Assembly: GCA_913060695.1 (NCBI GenBank)
Contig: CAJXUA010000005.1
Coordinates: 147,657 to 211,656, forward strand
DNA from: an uncultured Gammaproteobacteria bacterium
Lineage (GTDB): Bacteria > Pseudomonadota > Gammaproteobacteria > Pseudomonadales > Pseudohongiellaceae
Length of the DNA stretch: 64,000 bases
Direction of reading: 5' to 3'
Shown here: piece after piece, positions 25,894 through 34,820 of the stretch
Position numbering within the stretch: position 1 is the first letter of the stretch
How the letters are laid out: every line of letters begins with the position of its first letter
Notes under the pieces: generated by a model
What the model was told of the DNA's origin: nothing
Databases searched by the model: none
What the model saw: the letters and a program-made list of their open reading frames with translations, nothing else
Program-made: the position numbers and the translations under genes

Positions 25894-27930
25894 CTAGGGT
25901 GTTGGCTCCTCAAAAACTTCCGCATTCTCATTCGCAATGTTCATGAAGTTAGCCTTGAACTCTGGCAGCAGGTAACCCTGTTGGATAAGCGCATCAGTGG
26001 CTATTTCGTATTCTCTTAAATATTCTTGGGGGCTGGAATAACGCTTGCTCAATGCGGGGCGAGGATCCTCACTGGCTTGTGCCTGTGCAGGTGTTGTGGC
26101 GAAGGGAATATAGCCTCCGGATAGACGAGCCAATTCTGTCTCTGCTCCCGATACGGGGTTGCGTAAGTTCCAAGGTACGAAGGTGCCAAGTGGCACTGCT
26201 GTAAGTGGGGGCAGAATAGTGCTCTGCGGTAGGTCGTTGTTATCGCGATTTACCTTCGGCACTTTCGCACCATACCAGTCGTTGCTGAACATAGGATGCA
26301 AGTCGATAATGCCTTGTTCTAGAAAACGCTCGCCGAAATTTGCAGAGCCGATCTGATACATCGCTTTTGGGTGTTCGTAGCCGGGTAGGGGGCGCCAGGC
26401 ATCTGGGTTGATAGTGCCATTGTCGAGATGAGATGCCACTAGAGTGCCATCGGCGATCTTAGGGTAACGGCTAGGCGGGGGAGTGCTGTCGTCACTAACC
26501 CAGTCAACCATCGCGACTAAGAGCGTATTGGCGATCGGGGTCCAGCGATTGTGATTGCTGGGCAATTGACCGAAGCCACGCCCGCTGCTGGGGATACCGC
26601 TCCCGGAGCCGTGTTGGGAGCCGCCAATAGTATAGAAGCGCACGTTGTCAGGTATCTGCGCGTCCTGAGTGCCTTGGGGATTGGTATGGGCCAGTGAACC
26701 TGCGCGTACCCAATACTCATTCGAGGTCTGGATATGCATGACTTTAGGCTCAGTATTGCTCAATCGGGATTGACTCAAGATACCATCGACCCGACCGGAA
26801 AAAGGGTCGGTGCTATCGCCATAGGTAAAGGGAAAATAGTCATTCGGATACAGCAGGTTCTCATGCTGGCCGTTAGTGCGCGTTGGCATAGCGAAGCGCG
26901 TGTTAAACATGCCGAAACCGGCGCCTGCGATGATGGGAACGATGCCGTCGAATACCTTGCGTCCGGCTAAGTCTTCATTGAAACCGTGGTGAACGAATTG
27001 GCGCAGCAGGCGACCGCTCTGGGAAATACCCCATGCAACGGTGTGTTCTATGTTGGGCACAGCAAGATTCGACAACTGGGTCTGTAGGGCTGGGTCGTCG
27101 GTGCCGTTGCGAAGCAAAGAGACTATGTCGCGAATACCCGCTAATCCCGCGCCACTTAATACTGGGTCTTTCGCCTCGTAGATGAGCTCGTAAATAAGCC
27201 CTGGCTCTAGGCCGCCATCGAGAACGAGGCTGACCATCGGTTGATTAGACTCGGGCGTAGGCACAATCGCAAAACTATATTGTTCACGCGGGATCGCGAT
27301 GCGCGGATCCTGCTGATTGACTCGCTTAGTGAGAGTGGCCTCGTTCATGCCGCGGTCGCTAGGGGCATAGGCGAGATGATTATCTCCCGCGATATTGATG
27401 TTATTGCCTGGGCGATTACTAATGATTTCATAGCGAACCAAGCCTGTTACGGGCTCTGCACCATTGCTCACAATAGGGGCATGTAGTCGTAGTCGGTCGG
27501 CACCTGGGGTGAGCTCGTTAATCCATCCCGTGACTAAATAGGTATAGCCCTTGCGGGTTAAGGGATAGTCGAGGCTGATCTCCGGGGGCAGTAGGCTGCT
27601 GCCGCGATTATTAACGCTATACAGAAGGGTATCGCTTACGGTGCCGCCTTTAGGTACATAGAGGTGGAAGTCCGTTGAGAACTCCACCAGTCCGGCGGCA
27701 TTGCGAGGCGCTAAACCGATATCCACTATGCGCTGATTGCCCGCAGCTAATGGGTCTAAAGTATAGAAAATCTCTCCTCTGATTGCCTCGTACTGCATGG
27801 CTGCGCTCGAATCTCCAAGTGTCTCGCGACTCCGAATCTCTATGCGGGAGACCTCTGCCTGAGCGAATGCAGTGGAGGCGAGGCAAGCCAGAAAGGTGAT
27901 GGCGCGAACAAGACGGCTGGTGACTATCAT
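25894..27930 (-). CDS. secreted alpha/beta hydrolase domain protein (PF20091 type)
   Basis: 678 residues from ATG 27930, with GAGGAAATT upstream; the longer frame from 28053 is unlikely. Signal peptide MIVTSRLVRAITFLACLASTAFAQA. The alpha/beta-hydrolase domain has a nucleophile elbow GISQSGRLLRQF and a late GGSQHGSG histidine segment, as in the Abhydrolase_10 (PF20091) family. LYSVNNRGSSLLPP near residue 100 is a family hallmark. Secreted esterase of unknown substrate. It diverges from the PepSY gene; a Fur-box-like site lies between them. Confidence 0.75.
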   Translation of the reverse strand: MIVTSRLVRAITFLACLASTAFAQAEVSRIEIRSRETLGDSSAAMQYEAIRGEIFYTLDPLAAGNQRIVDIGLAPRNAAGLVEFSTDFHLYVPKGGTVSDTLLYSVNNRGSSLLPPEISLDYPLTRKGYTYLVTGWINELTPGADRLRLHAPIVSNGAEPVTGLVRYEIISNRPGNNINIAGDNHLAYAPSDRGMNEATLTKRVNQQDPRIAIPREQYSFAIVPTPESNQPMVSLVLDGGLEPGLIYELIYEAKDPVLSGAGLAGIRDIVSLLRNGTDDPALQTQLSNLAVPNIEHTVAWGISQSGRLLRQFVHHGFNEDLAGRKVFDGIVPIIAGAGFGMFNTRFAMPTRTNGQHENLLYPNDYFPFTYGDSTDPFSGRVDGILSQSRLSNTEPKVMHIQTSNEYWVRAGSLAHTNPQGTQDAQIPDNVRFYTIGGSQHGSGSGIPSSGRGFGQLPSNHNRWTPIANTLLVAMVDWVSDDSTPPPSRYPKIADGTLVASHLDNGTINPDAWRPLPGYEHPKAMYQIGSANFGERFLEQGIIDLHPMFSNDWYGAKVPKVNRDNNDLPQSTILPPLTAVPLGTFVPWNLRNPVSGAETELARLSGGYIPFATTPAQAQASEDPRPALSKRYSSPQEYLREYEIATDALIQQGYLLPEFKANFMNIANENAEVFEEPTP

Positions 27931-28034
27931 CAATTTCCTCGAGGAGTTGGCAGGCCCCGGAAACAGGGGCTGGTCACCCACTAGTACAACACGTATAGGC
28001 CTATGCTGAAAAGCTCCACTTTGCTTGCAAATGG

Positions 28035-28053
28035 TAATAAGAATAATTATCAT
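28035..28053. promoter_or_regulatory. putative Fur box
   Basis: AATAAGAATAATTATCATT matches the widely seen AATGAGAATGATTATCATT pattern at 17 of 19 positions and the classical 19-mer at 13. It is 35 bp before the PepSY protein gene and about 105 bp upstream of the divergent hydrolase gene. Iron control of the PepSY gene is the likely meaning. Confidence 0.65.
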
Positions 28054-28088
28054 TAGTTTTCGTTCACTAAAGTAGAAGATATTTGGCG

Positions 28089-29261
28089 ATGATTAGAAAG
28101 GGAATTTTTTGGCTTCACCTGATTTGCGGCATTGCGGCCGGCGTGGTGATTTTGATCATGTCCGTTACTGGTGTAATCCTCACGTACGAACGTCAAATCC
28201 TAGCATGGGAAGATCGCGCTTATTTCGCTGAGCCTGCCCTGGGGCAGTCCAAGCTTTCTATCGAAACCTTAGTTGAAGGCGCCACCAGCGCAGACTTTAC
28301 GCCGGAAAGCGTAATAGTCTCTAGCGACCCGCGCGCTCCTGTGACTCTTAGGCAAGGGCGTTCGCAAAGCGTCTATCTCAACCCTTATACCGGGGAGGAG
28401 TACACACCTCATAGTCCTGCTCTGGACGATTTCTTCTCTGCTGTCACTGCTTGGCATCGCTGGTTCAATGTCAGCGGTGAGGAGCGTGCTAATGCGCGTG
28501 CCATCACTGGTGCAGCGAACCTGATGTTTTTATTTCTAATCATCAGCGGCATCTATCTATGGCTGCCCGCAGTGTATCGCTGGAGTACGATGCGCCTGCG
28601 CCTATGGTTCCACCCGAATGCACGCTCCGGGCAGGCCCGTGATTTCAACTGGCATCATGTTTTTGGTTTCTGGGCGGCTATTCCATTGGCGGTGATCGTG
28701 GCCACGGCAACGGTGTTTAATTACTCTTGGGCGAATAATCTGGTGTATCGCTTAGCGGGGGAAGAGCCGCCCCAGCGCGGCCAAAGCGCTCCAGTTGAGC
28801 AGGATGTGGAAGCCTTAGTTGTGCCCGCGCAGGCCGAGCGGATGGCACTGGATGCGCTGCTATTGAGGGCGCAAGAACAATTAGCAGACTGGCAGACGAT
28901 TAGCTTGAACTTGCCGGGCACGGATGCGGCGCAGGTAGACTTCTCAATCGATGAGGGCAATGGCGGGCAGCCGCAGAGGCGTCACGCATTGCAGTTGAAC
29001 GCCTACACCGGCGCTACCATCGCGTGGATTCCATTCAATAGTCAGAGTGCGGGTCGACAGGCGCGTTCCTGGGTGCGGTTTCTGCATACGGGAGAGGCGC
29101 TAGGCTTCTTCGGGCAGACCATAGCGGGTCTCGTGTCCTTCCTGTCGGTATTGATGGTGTGGACAGGCTTTGCCCTTGCCCTGCGTCGTTTCTCGCGCTG
29201 GGTGCAGAGACTGCGACGTAATAGAAGCCGGGAATCTGATTTCGCCAGCGTTAGCGATTAA
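28089..29261 (+). CDS. PepSY-associated transmembrane protein (iron-related reductase-like)
   Basis: 390 residues from ATG 28089 (TTG 28083 possible). Four hydrophobic regions: helix 1 with WLHLICGIAAGVVILIMSVTGVIL, two in the middle and one near the C-terminus, with periplasmic PepSY-like segments between. Conserved His residues in the helices (LHL, WHRWFN, WHHVFGFWAAI, FLHTGEALGFFGQ) fit haem-binding, as in FsrB/PiuB-type ferric-siderophore reductases. The Fur-box-like site upstream supports a role in iron uptake. The end overlaps the convergent GFA gene by four bases. Confidence 0.82.
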   Translation: MIRKGIFWLHLICGIAAGVVILIMSVTGVILTYERQILAWEDRAYFAEPALGQSKLSIETLVEGATSADFTPESVIVSSDPRAPVTLRQGRSQSVYLNPYTGEEYTPHSPALDDFFSAVTAWHRWFNVSGEERANARAITGAANLMFLFLIISGIYLWLPAVYRWSTMRLRLWFHPNARSGQARDFNWHHVFGFWAAIPLAVIVATATVFNYSWANNLVYRLAGEEPPQRGQSAPVEQDVEALVVPAQAERMALDALLLRAQEQLADWQTISLNLPGTDAAQVDFSIDEGNGGQPQRRHALQLNAYTGATIAWIPFNSQSAGRQARSWVRFLHTGEALGFFGQTIAGLVSFLSVLMVWTGFALALRRFSRWVQRLRRNRSRESDFASVSD

Positions 29262-29737
29262 GTTGCGTCGGCCTGAAGTTTGGCGCGTCGCTCGAGACTA
29301 GCGGCGGGCCAGAACTGCGAAGCCCGATAGTACTGGGCTACTGCAGGAATGTTTTCCGGAAGAACCACCCAAGGGAGTTTCGACTCTGTGAAGATATGGA
29401 TGTCTGGCGCGAAAAGTGGTGCCTGCAGCAAGCTTCCAACACGGATGAAGGATAGTGACTCGCCAGCGCCAACATAATGGCTCCACAGTGTTACGTTGCA
29501 GTGTTGGCAGCGTAGTATCTTCTGGCCCTTGCCGCTGTTACTCGGTACCACTAGTGCCTCGGGCTCACCTTCTAGAAGCTCCACCGATGCAGTCTCTATC
29601 AAGGCGTTTATGGCGAATGCACTGCCCGATTCGCGCTGGCACCATGTGCAATGACAGCAGTGAATGAACAGGGGTGCTTGATTAAGTTGATAGCGAATAT
29701 TGCCGCAGCTGCACGCCCCTTGAATGACATCGCTCAT
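29258..29737 (-). CDS. GFA family (Mss4-like fold) zinc protein
   Basis: 159 residues. Cys pattern CSCGNIRY, HCCHCTWCQRESGSAF and CQHCNVTLWSHY is that of the GFA (glutathione-dependent formaldehyde-activating) family, which binds zinc. Most members have no proven glutathione chemistry. The upstream GNAT gene ends two bases before this start, so the two may be co-transcribed. Confidence 0.85.
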   Translation of the reverse strand: MSDVIQGACSCGNIRYQLNQAPLFIHCCHCTWCQRESGSAFAINALIETASVELLEGEPEALVVPSNSGKGQKILRCQHCNVTLWSHYVGAGESLSFIRVGSLLQAPLFAPDIHIFTESKLPWVVLPENIPAVAQYYRASQFWPAASLERRAKLQADAT

Positions 29738-29739
29738 CG

Positions 29740-30249
29740 TTAGTCTCCTTTGCTCTTATTTCTGGGCAGATTAACTTGCCAGTATCCGACGTCTAGCCAG
29801 CGGTTGAACTTCTCGCCCACCTCCTCGAAATGGCCAACTTTGCGCATGCCGAATTTCTCATGCAAAGCCACGCTCTGTGGGTTTGGTAGGGCGATGCAGG
29901 CTACAACCGCATGCACTTGTTTGGTTTCGAGAGCCTCGAATAGGGCATGATACAAGGCGCTGCCGACTCCTTTTGCCGTGCCTTGCTGGGCGAGATAGAC
30001 AGTGATCTCGACGCTAAAACGGTAGGCGAAGCGTGTCTTCCAGGTTGTCGCATAGGCGTAACCCATGATCTGCTCCCCGTCCATGGCTACTAGCCAAGGC
30101 AGTCCCAGCGCTTCGATTTGCTCAATGCGCAGTAGCATCTGATCTACGGACACGGGCGTCAACTCGAAGCTGATCACGCTACTTTCTATATAGTGGTTAT
30201 AAATGGCGCATATCTGCGCGGCATCCGCTTGTGTGACAGCTCTAATCAT
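29740..30249 (-). CDS. GNAT N-acetyltransferase, phosphinothricin-acetyltransferase-like
   Basis: 169 residues from ATG 30249 (MIRAVTQADAAQICAIYNHYI). AIYNHYIESSVISFE, VEITVYLAQQGTAKGVGSALY with the acetyl-CoA loop, and LHEKFGMRKVGHFEEVG match the Pat/YncA group that acetylates phosphinothricin, methionine sulfoximine or similar amino acids. The ribosome site is weak. Confidence 0.8.
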   Translation of the reverse strand: MIRAVTQADAAQICAIYNHYIESSVISFELTPVSVDQMLLRIEQIEALGLPWLVAMDGEQIMGYAYATTWKTRFAYRFSVEITVYLAQQGTAKGVGSALYHALFEALETKQVHAVVACIALPNPQSVALHEKFGMRKVGHFEEVGEKFNRWLDVGYWQVNLPRNKSKGD

Positions 30250-30437
30250 GGTGTGTCGATTCGATCCTGTAGAGAGTTTGTAAGCATTGCAAAGAGGCAT
30301 AATATTACAAGCACTGGATTGTCACGAATAGGGACAATCCGCCAATTTTATTATGGGCGCAATTGTGCTATTTCTAAGCAGGTTAGCGATGTAAGGAACA
30401 ACAACAAAAACACAGTGCTACATCTGAGGATACCACT

Positions 30438-31184
30438 ATGAAATTACTCCCTATCGCATTCGCCGCAGTGACGGCATTGTGCGCATTTACCACTCAGGCG
30501 CAAAACGCCGCCAACCTCAACGCTGCTTTGGCAAGCGAGTCTCGTGCGCAGGCCGATCGTGAGGCGGATGCGCGTCGTAAGCCTGCAGAGACGCTCGACT
30601 TTTTTGGTATTGGACCGGGCATGATGGTAGTCGATCTTATCGCTTCTGGGGGCTATTACACGGAAGTGCTTGCAAACGCTGTGGGCCCGCGCGGTAAGGT
30701 GTATATGCAGAACGCTCCCTCAGCATTAGAGGGGGAGCGCGGAGCCCGCACCGAAGAGGCGATCAATGCTCGCCTCGCCGGGGGCCGCCTCGCCAATGTT
30801 GAGCGCCTTAATCGCGATGCCAGCGATCTTGGCCTTCCAGCAAACTCCCTAGATGCCGCGGTGATCGCCTTGGAATACCATGAGCTATTTCGTTCGGCTG
30901 ATCCGGATGCTGAGATGAAGTTCCTCAATGAGATGAAGCGCGTGCTTAAATCTGGCGGCATCCTAGGCGTAATAGATCATGCCGGTAATGCGGGGAACGA
31001 CAATGGCCCTATGCACCGTGCAGAGCTGCAGAAAGTGCTCGATGGTGCCACGGCGGCAGGGTTTATTATCGATGGTACTAGCGACCTACTGCGCAATCCC
31101 GCTGACGATCGCAGCCTAACCGTCTTCGACGCCAGCATTCGCGGCGTTACCGATCAGTTCATCGTGAAACTGCGTAAGCCTTGA
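30438..31184 (+). CDS. secreted class I SAM-dependent methyltransferase-like protein
   Basis: 248 residues with a clear signal peptide (LLPIAFAAVTALCAFTTQAQ). The mature part has a Rossmann methyltransferase motif I (MVVDLIASGGYYTEVLA), DASDLGLPANSLDAAV and EMKRVLKSGGILGVIDH. Periplasmic proteins with this fold are common but lack an obvious methyl donor outside the cytoplasm, so function is unclear. It lies 88 bp upstream of the rhodanese gene. Confidence 0.7.
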   Translation: MKLLPIAFAAVTALCAFTTQAQNAANLNAALASESRAQADREADARRKPAETLDFFGIGPGMMVVDLIASGGYYTEVLANAVGPRGKVYMQNAPSALEGERGARTEEAINARLAGGRLANVERLNRDASDLGLPANSLDAAVIALEYHELFRSADPDAEMKFLNEMKRVLKSGGILGVIDHAGNAGNDNGPMHRAELQKVLDGATAAGFIIDGTSDLLRNPADDRSLTVFDASIRGVTDQFIVKLRKP

Positions 31185-31272
31185 TCGAGGCTTGCGCTGG
31201 CGTAGATGTAGGGGTACAAATAGCGCACCCTGGCATCTGCGCCGGATCGCAATCTGGAAGGAGAGGCAAAAT

Positions 31273-32223
31273 ATGAACCTAGTGACACGCTGGTGGGCAA
31301 TTGGCCTGCTTCTGATTGTCGCGCTGCCCGCGCCAGCATTCGCTGCGCCGCAAGGCTGGACGGTTTTGCTCGAGCCCGCTCAGCTCGCGAATATTCTGGC
31401 GGCGTCTCCCAATGTGCGAGTCATTCAGGTCACTGGCAATTACAGCGCAGGGCATATTCCCGGCTCTATCGATGTTCCCTACACACAGTTTCGAGGGCCG
31501 CAAAGCAATCCGGGCGCCGTACCCGCATTAGAAGGCTTAACAACTTTAGTGCGCAGCATTGGTATCAGTGCTCAGACTCCAGTCGCTATTGTGCACGCCG
31601 GCGACAATGCCGCGGACTTTGGAGCTGCGGCGCGGGTCTATTGGACGCTGAAGTCTCTCGGCGTGAAGGACCTAAGCCTGCTCAACGGCGGTTTTGCCGG
31701 CTGGACATCAGCTAATCTGCCGGTTAGCACCCAAGGGACAATAGTGCCTGCTAGTGATTTTAGCCCGCAATGGAGCGATCAATGGCGAGTCAGCACTAAC
31801 GAAGTAGAAACACTCGTCGCGGACAATAGCGCCCGACTAATAGATGCACGTACCCCAGATTTTTTCGAAGGCATACATGCCTCTAGTGGCCGTCCCGGCA
31901 CCATCAAAGGGGCTAGTAATCTCACCTTCTCAGATTTCTTCGAGGGCAGTCGTGTAAAGCCGAAGACGCAGATTAGTCAGATTCTCGCATCTCACTCTCA
32001 ACCCTCAGCTCCGTTCACGGTCTCTTTCTGTAATACCGGCCATCTTGCTGCCATTAACTGGTTCGTCATGAGCGAGCTGCAGGGCGTGCCCAATACGCGC
32101 CTGTATGCCGAAAGCATGACCGAGTGGAGTATGGCGAATCGTCCGATGGACAATGAGCCGAACCGCATCAAGCACTACTGGCGCATGACCACCGATTGGT
32201 TCACTAACTTAATCGGCGCCTAA
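31273..32223 (+). CDS. secreted tandem-rhodanese sulfurtransferase
   Basis: 316 residues from ATG 31273 (GGAGAGG upstream). Signal peptide ending PAFAAP. Two rhodanese domains: residues about 35-155, whose active-site loop (VHAGDNAADFG) has no Cys, and about 165-310 with catalytic Cys253 in CNTGHLAA. Rhodaneses transfer sulfane sulfur, for example from thiosulfate. The YeeE/TsuA-type transporter gene follows after four bases, linking it to uptake or processing of thiosulfate-like sulfur. Confidence 0.85.
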   Translation: MNLVTRWWAIGLLLIVALPAPAFAAPQGWTVLLEPAQLANILAASPNVRVIQVTGNYSAGHIPGSIDVPYTQFRGPQSNPGAVPALEGLTTLVRSIGISAQTPVAIVHAGDNAADFGAAARVYWTLKSLGVKDLSLLNGGFAGWTSANLPVSTQGTIVPASDFSPQWSDQWRVSTNEVETLVADNSARLIDARTPDFFEGIHASSGRPGTIKGASNLTFSDFFEGSRVKPKTQISQILASHSQPSAPFTVSFCNTGHLAAINWFVMSELQGVPNTRLYAESMTEWSMANRPMDNEPNRIKHYWRMTTDWFTNLIGA

Positions 32224-32227
32224 CTCC

Positions 32228-33364
32228 GTGCACTCTGGCAATAGCCCCATCTTCGTTCGACGCACTGCATTGTTGCTTTTTAGCGCAATCCTAGTATTCG
32301 GCACCTTCGCAATGGCGGGTCCACGTTCGGCAGCAATGCTCATCGTGGGTCTCGGTTTCGGCTGTGTGCTAGAGGGCATGCGTTTCGGCTTTACTGGCCC
32401 TTGGCGGGCCATCGTGACCGAGCGTGACGGTCGCGGCCTCATGGCTCAATTATTCGCTATCGCGCTTACTGCGGTAGTGGCATTCCCGTTATTGGCGTCC
32501 CATCCCGATGAGCTCAATGGTGCCTATGCCCCCATCGGATTCGCGATGCTGGTAGCGGCGTTCGTGTTCGGCGCTGCGATGCAGGTAGTGATGGGCTGTG
32601 GCTCTGGCACACTCGTGAACGCCGGTAGTGGCAATGCCATCGGCCTGATTGCCCTGCTCGGTTTCGTCTTGGGTAGCTTTTTAGGTAGCCTACACTTGGC
32701 GTGGTGGACCTCCTTGGGGGCATTGCCGGTGTATACGCTACAAGGTTTGTTTGGGAATTTGGGGGGCTTGTTTGTCACTCTGCTAGGGCTTGCTGCCATT
32801 GGGCTCATCGTTCTTAAAAGAGCGCGTCCCGGTATGCGTTTGCCTAGGCGCGGCTTGTTTGTAGCGGCGTTATTGATCGCATTGTTAGCCACATTGAATC
32901 TGGTGATCGCAGGGCAGTCTTGGGGAGTCGTCTATGGACTAGGGCTGTGGGGAGCTAAGTTAGTCAGTGCTGTAGGTGTGGATTTAAGCTCGAGTGATTT
33001 TTGGGGGGCTCCCGCACATGCGCAACGTTTGCAGCAATCGCTGCTGACGGATGTCACCTCCCTGAGCAATATCGGCATCATCGTCGGCGCGTTTATCATC
33101 ATGCGCTGGCGCAGTTCACCAGGACCGCAAGTAGCAGCCTTGAGACCATTAAGTTGGCTCGCAGTCGCGCTCGCAGGCATCGTCCTTGGGTATAGCGCTC
33201 GCGTCGCATTTGGCTGCAATGTTGGTGCGTTCTTCAGCGGTGTCTCAACCGGTAGCCTGCATGGCTGGGCTTGGTTTTTCGCGGCGTTCGCCGGTTCTAT
33301 CCTAGGTATAAGGCTGCGACCGAGACTACTGCAAACCCTGCTTCCACAAGGAGCTACACAATGA
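32228..33364 (+). CDS. YeeE/YedE (TsuA-type) sulfur-compound transporter
   Basis: 378 residues, about ten helices, start GTG 32228. Two repeats each carry the family cysteine: VVMGCGSGTLVNAG and AFGCNVGAFFSG. TsuA passes thiosulfate through by relay between such cysteines. The secreted rhodanese upstream supports thiosulfate or a related ion; selenium compounds are an alternative for YedE. Overlaps the next small gene by four bases (ATGA). Confidence 0.83.
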   Translation: MHSGNSPIFVRRTALLLFSAILVFGTFAMAGPRSAAMLIVGLGFGCVLEGMRFGFTGPWRAIVTERDGRGLMAQLFAIALTAVVAFPLLASHPDELNGAYAPIGFAMLVAAFVFGAAMQVVMGCGSGTLVNAGSGNAIGLIALLGFVLGSFLGSLHLAWWTSLGALPVYTLQGLFGNLGGLFVTLLGLAAIGLIVLKRARPGMRLPRRGLFVAALLIALLATLNLVIAGQSWGVVYGLGLWGAKLVSAVGVDLSSSDFWGAPAHAQRLQQSLLTDVTSLSNIGIIVGAFIIMRWRSSPGPQVAALRPLSWLAVALAGIVLGYSARVAFGCNVGAFFSGVSTGSLHGWAWFFAAFAGSILGIRLRPRLLQTLLPQGATQ

Positions 33365-33543
33365 GCAGTATCGAGGACATCCCCTCCCGTCCTGTTGTGG
33401 GCTATGCGGCGTTGGGATTTTTGCTAGTGCTGCTAGTGGTGGACTTTCGGCAGGCGCAACCGATCAATCCCTATCAGGCCCCAGCTCCGGTCGCTTTAGG
33501 TTCAGGGCAGGCTCCGACCGCCGCGCACTGTACTGCACTCTAG
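33361..33543 (+). CDS. 60-residue single-helix membrane protein after the YeeE-like gene
   Basis: ATG 33361 overlaps the TGA of the transporter gene, so it is probably translated by coupling. The peptide has one helix (VVGYAALGFLLVLLVVDF) and a Pro-rich tail with one Cys near the C-terminus (TAAHCTAL). No family recognised; the Cys may matter in a sulfur-handling operon. Its last 42 bases overlap the convergent pseudouridine synthase gene. Confidence 0.6.
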   Translation: MSSIEDIPSRPVVGYAALGFLLVLLVVDFRQAQPINPYQAPAPVALGSGQAPTAAHCTAL

Positions 33544-34233
33544 CTCTGTCCCTAGCAGGGCACGGTAGGCACCAGAAGGCAATGCGGGGTCTAGAGTAAT
33601 TGCGCCGATCTGGGTGCGATGTAGGCTTAGTACGGGGTTGCGAAACCGGCCAAACATCCGCTTGATTTGGTGGTAGCGACCCTCTGTCAGGGTTATGCGC
33701 GCGAGCTGCGGCGCTAGGACCTCAAGGCGGGCAGGACGCGTTACGATATCCTCGAAGGGGAAGTGAATACCTTTTGCAAAAGCCTCCACGCATTCTTCGC
33801 TAATGGCGTGTTTTACGCCCACGATATAGGTCTTCTCGACGTGTTGCTCTGGGGCCATCAGGCCTCGTGACCACTCCCCGTCATTCGTCAGTAGCAGTAG
33901 GCCGGTAGAGTTCTTATCTAGGCGACCAACGATGTGCAGGCCGGCATGTTGAACTGCATCGAGAAGGGCGAACACGGTGCGCTGACTGGCATCGATGGTC
34001 GCACTTAAGATGCCTGCCGGTTTGTTCAGCATCAAGTATTGGGCTTGTTCATGGGGCAGAGTCTTGTCATCGACAATGACGACGGCAAACTGATTGATCT
34101 GCAGATCAGAGTCGCGGGCGATAGCGCCGTTGACGCGGACGCGCCCTGCGGCTAGCAGAGGTTTTACATCCCTGCGATTGATGCGCAGCGCACTGGATAG
34201 GTAGCGATCGAGTCGGGTGCGTTTAGTGGCCAT
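33502..34233 (-). CDS. rsuA: RsuA-family pseudouridine synthase
   Basis: 243 residues. N-terminal S4 RNA-binding domain (RLDRYLSSALRINRRDVKPLLAAGRVRVNG), then the catalytic domain with GRLDKNSTGLLLLTNDG containing Asp106, and GRYHQIKRMFG. Length and motif fit RsuA, which makes pseudouridine 516 in 16S rRNA; RluE/F-like targets are possible. The C-terminal 14 codons overlap the opposite-strand small gene. Confidence 0.85.
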   Translation of the reverse strand: MATKRTRLDRYLSSALRINRRDVKPLLAAGRVRVNGAIARDSDLQINQFAVVIVDDKTLPHEQAQYLMLNKPAGILSATIDASQRTVFALLDAVQHAGLHIVGRLDKNSTGLLLLTNDGEWSRGLMAPEQHVEKTYIVGVKHAISEECVEAFAKGIHFPFEDIVTRPARLEVLAPQLARITLTEGRYHQIKRMFGRFRNPVLSLHRTQIGAITLDPALPSGAYRALLGTELECSTVRGGRSLP

Positions 34234-34288
34234 AGGCGGTATTAGCGAACAATCATCATGCGCGATGCGCGAGAAATTGAAAAGTTGC

Positions 34289-34630
34289 TTAGGACTTTTT
34301 GACGAACTCGGACTTTAGCTTCATCGCTCCGATCCCGTCGATCTTACAGTCAATGTCGTGATCGCCATCCACGAGTCGAATATTCTTCACCTTAGTCCCC
34401 ACCTTCACCACGAGAGAGCTGCCTTTTACTTTAAGGTCTTTGATCACGGTAATAGTGTCGCCATCGACTAGAGGATTGCCGTTGGCATCGGTCGTGAGTT
34501 TTGTGTCAACGGGCGCAGCTACGGCTGGAGCCATTGCCCATTCGTGAGCGCACTCGGGGCAAACGAACATGTCGACACTCTCATAGGTGTATACGGAGGC
34601 GCAGGCGGGGCAGGGCGGCAGATCAGACAT
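34289..34630 (-). CDS. yjdM: YjdM/PhnA-like zinc-ribbon protein
   Basis: 113 residues from ATG 34630. N-terminal zinc ribbon ([25 protein letters not shown]), then the YjdM core [16 protein letters not shown] and [20 protein letters not shown]. Often labelled alkylphosphonate utilisation protein PhnA; that name is historical and no phosphonate activity has been shown for this small protein. Confidence 0.92.
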   Translation of the reverse strand: MSDLPPCPACASVYTYESVDMFVCPECAHEWAMAPAVAAPVDTKLTTDANGNPLVDGDTITVIKDLKVKGSSLVVKVGTKVKNIRLVDGDHDIDCKIDGIGAMKLKSEFVKKS

Positions 34631-34747
34631 CGAATTGGGCTCATGATTAGCGATTGAGGGTCGGCATAGTGCCGTATAGATAGGGGGGAGTCCACCCTGG
34701 GCGCGGACCATACGCTAAGCTGCAGCGCTATCATTTTCGCTAATGTA

Positions 34748-34766
34748 GGTTGTAGCAGCTACAACC
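34748..34766. repeat. 9-bp inverted repeat upstream of the haem protein gene
   Basis: GGTTGTAGC-A-GCTACAACC, perfect arms around one base, 55 bp before the next plus-strand gene. Without a T-run it is more like an operator than a terminator. Confidence 0.45.
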
Positions 34767-34820
34767 GGGACTTATGATATTGCGTAACGACTCCTAAAAA
34801 CTCATCTTCCGAGGTGCTCT

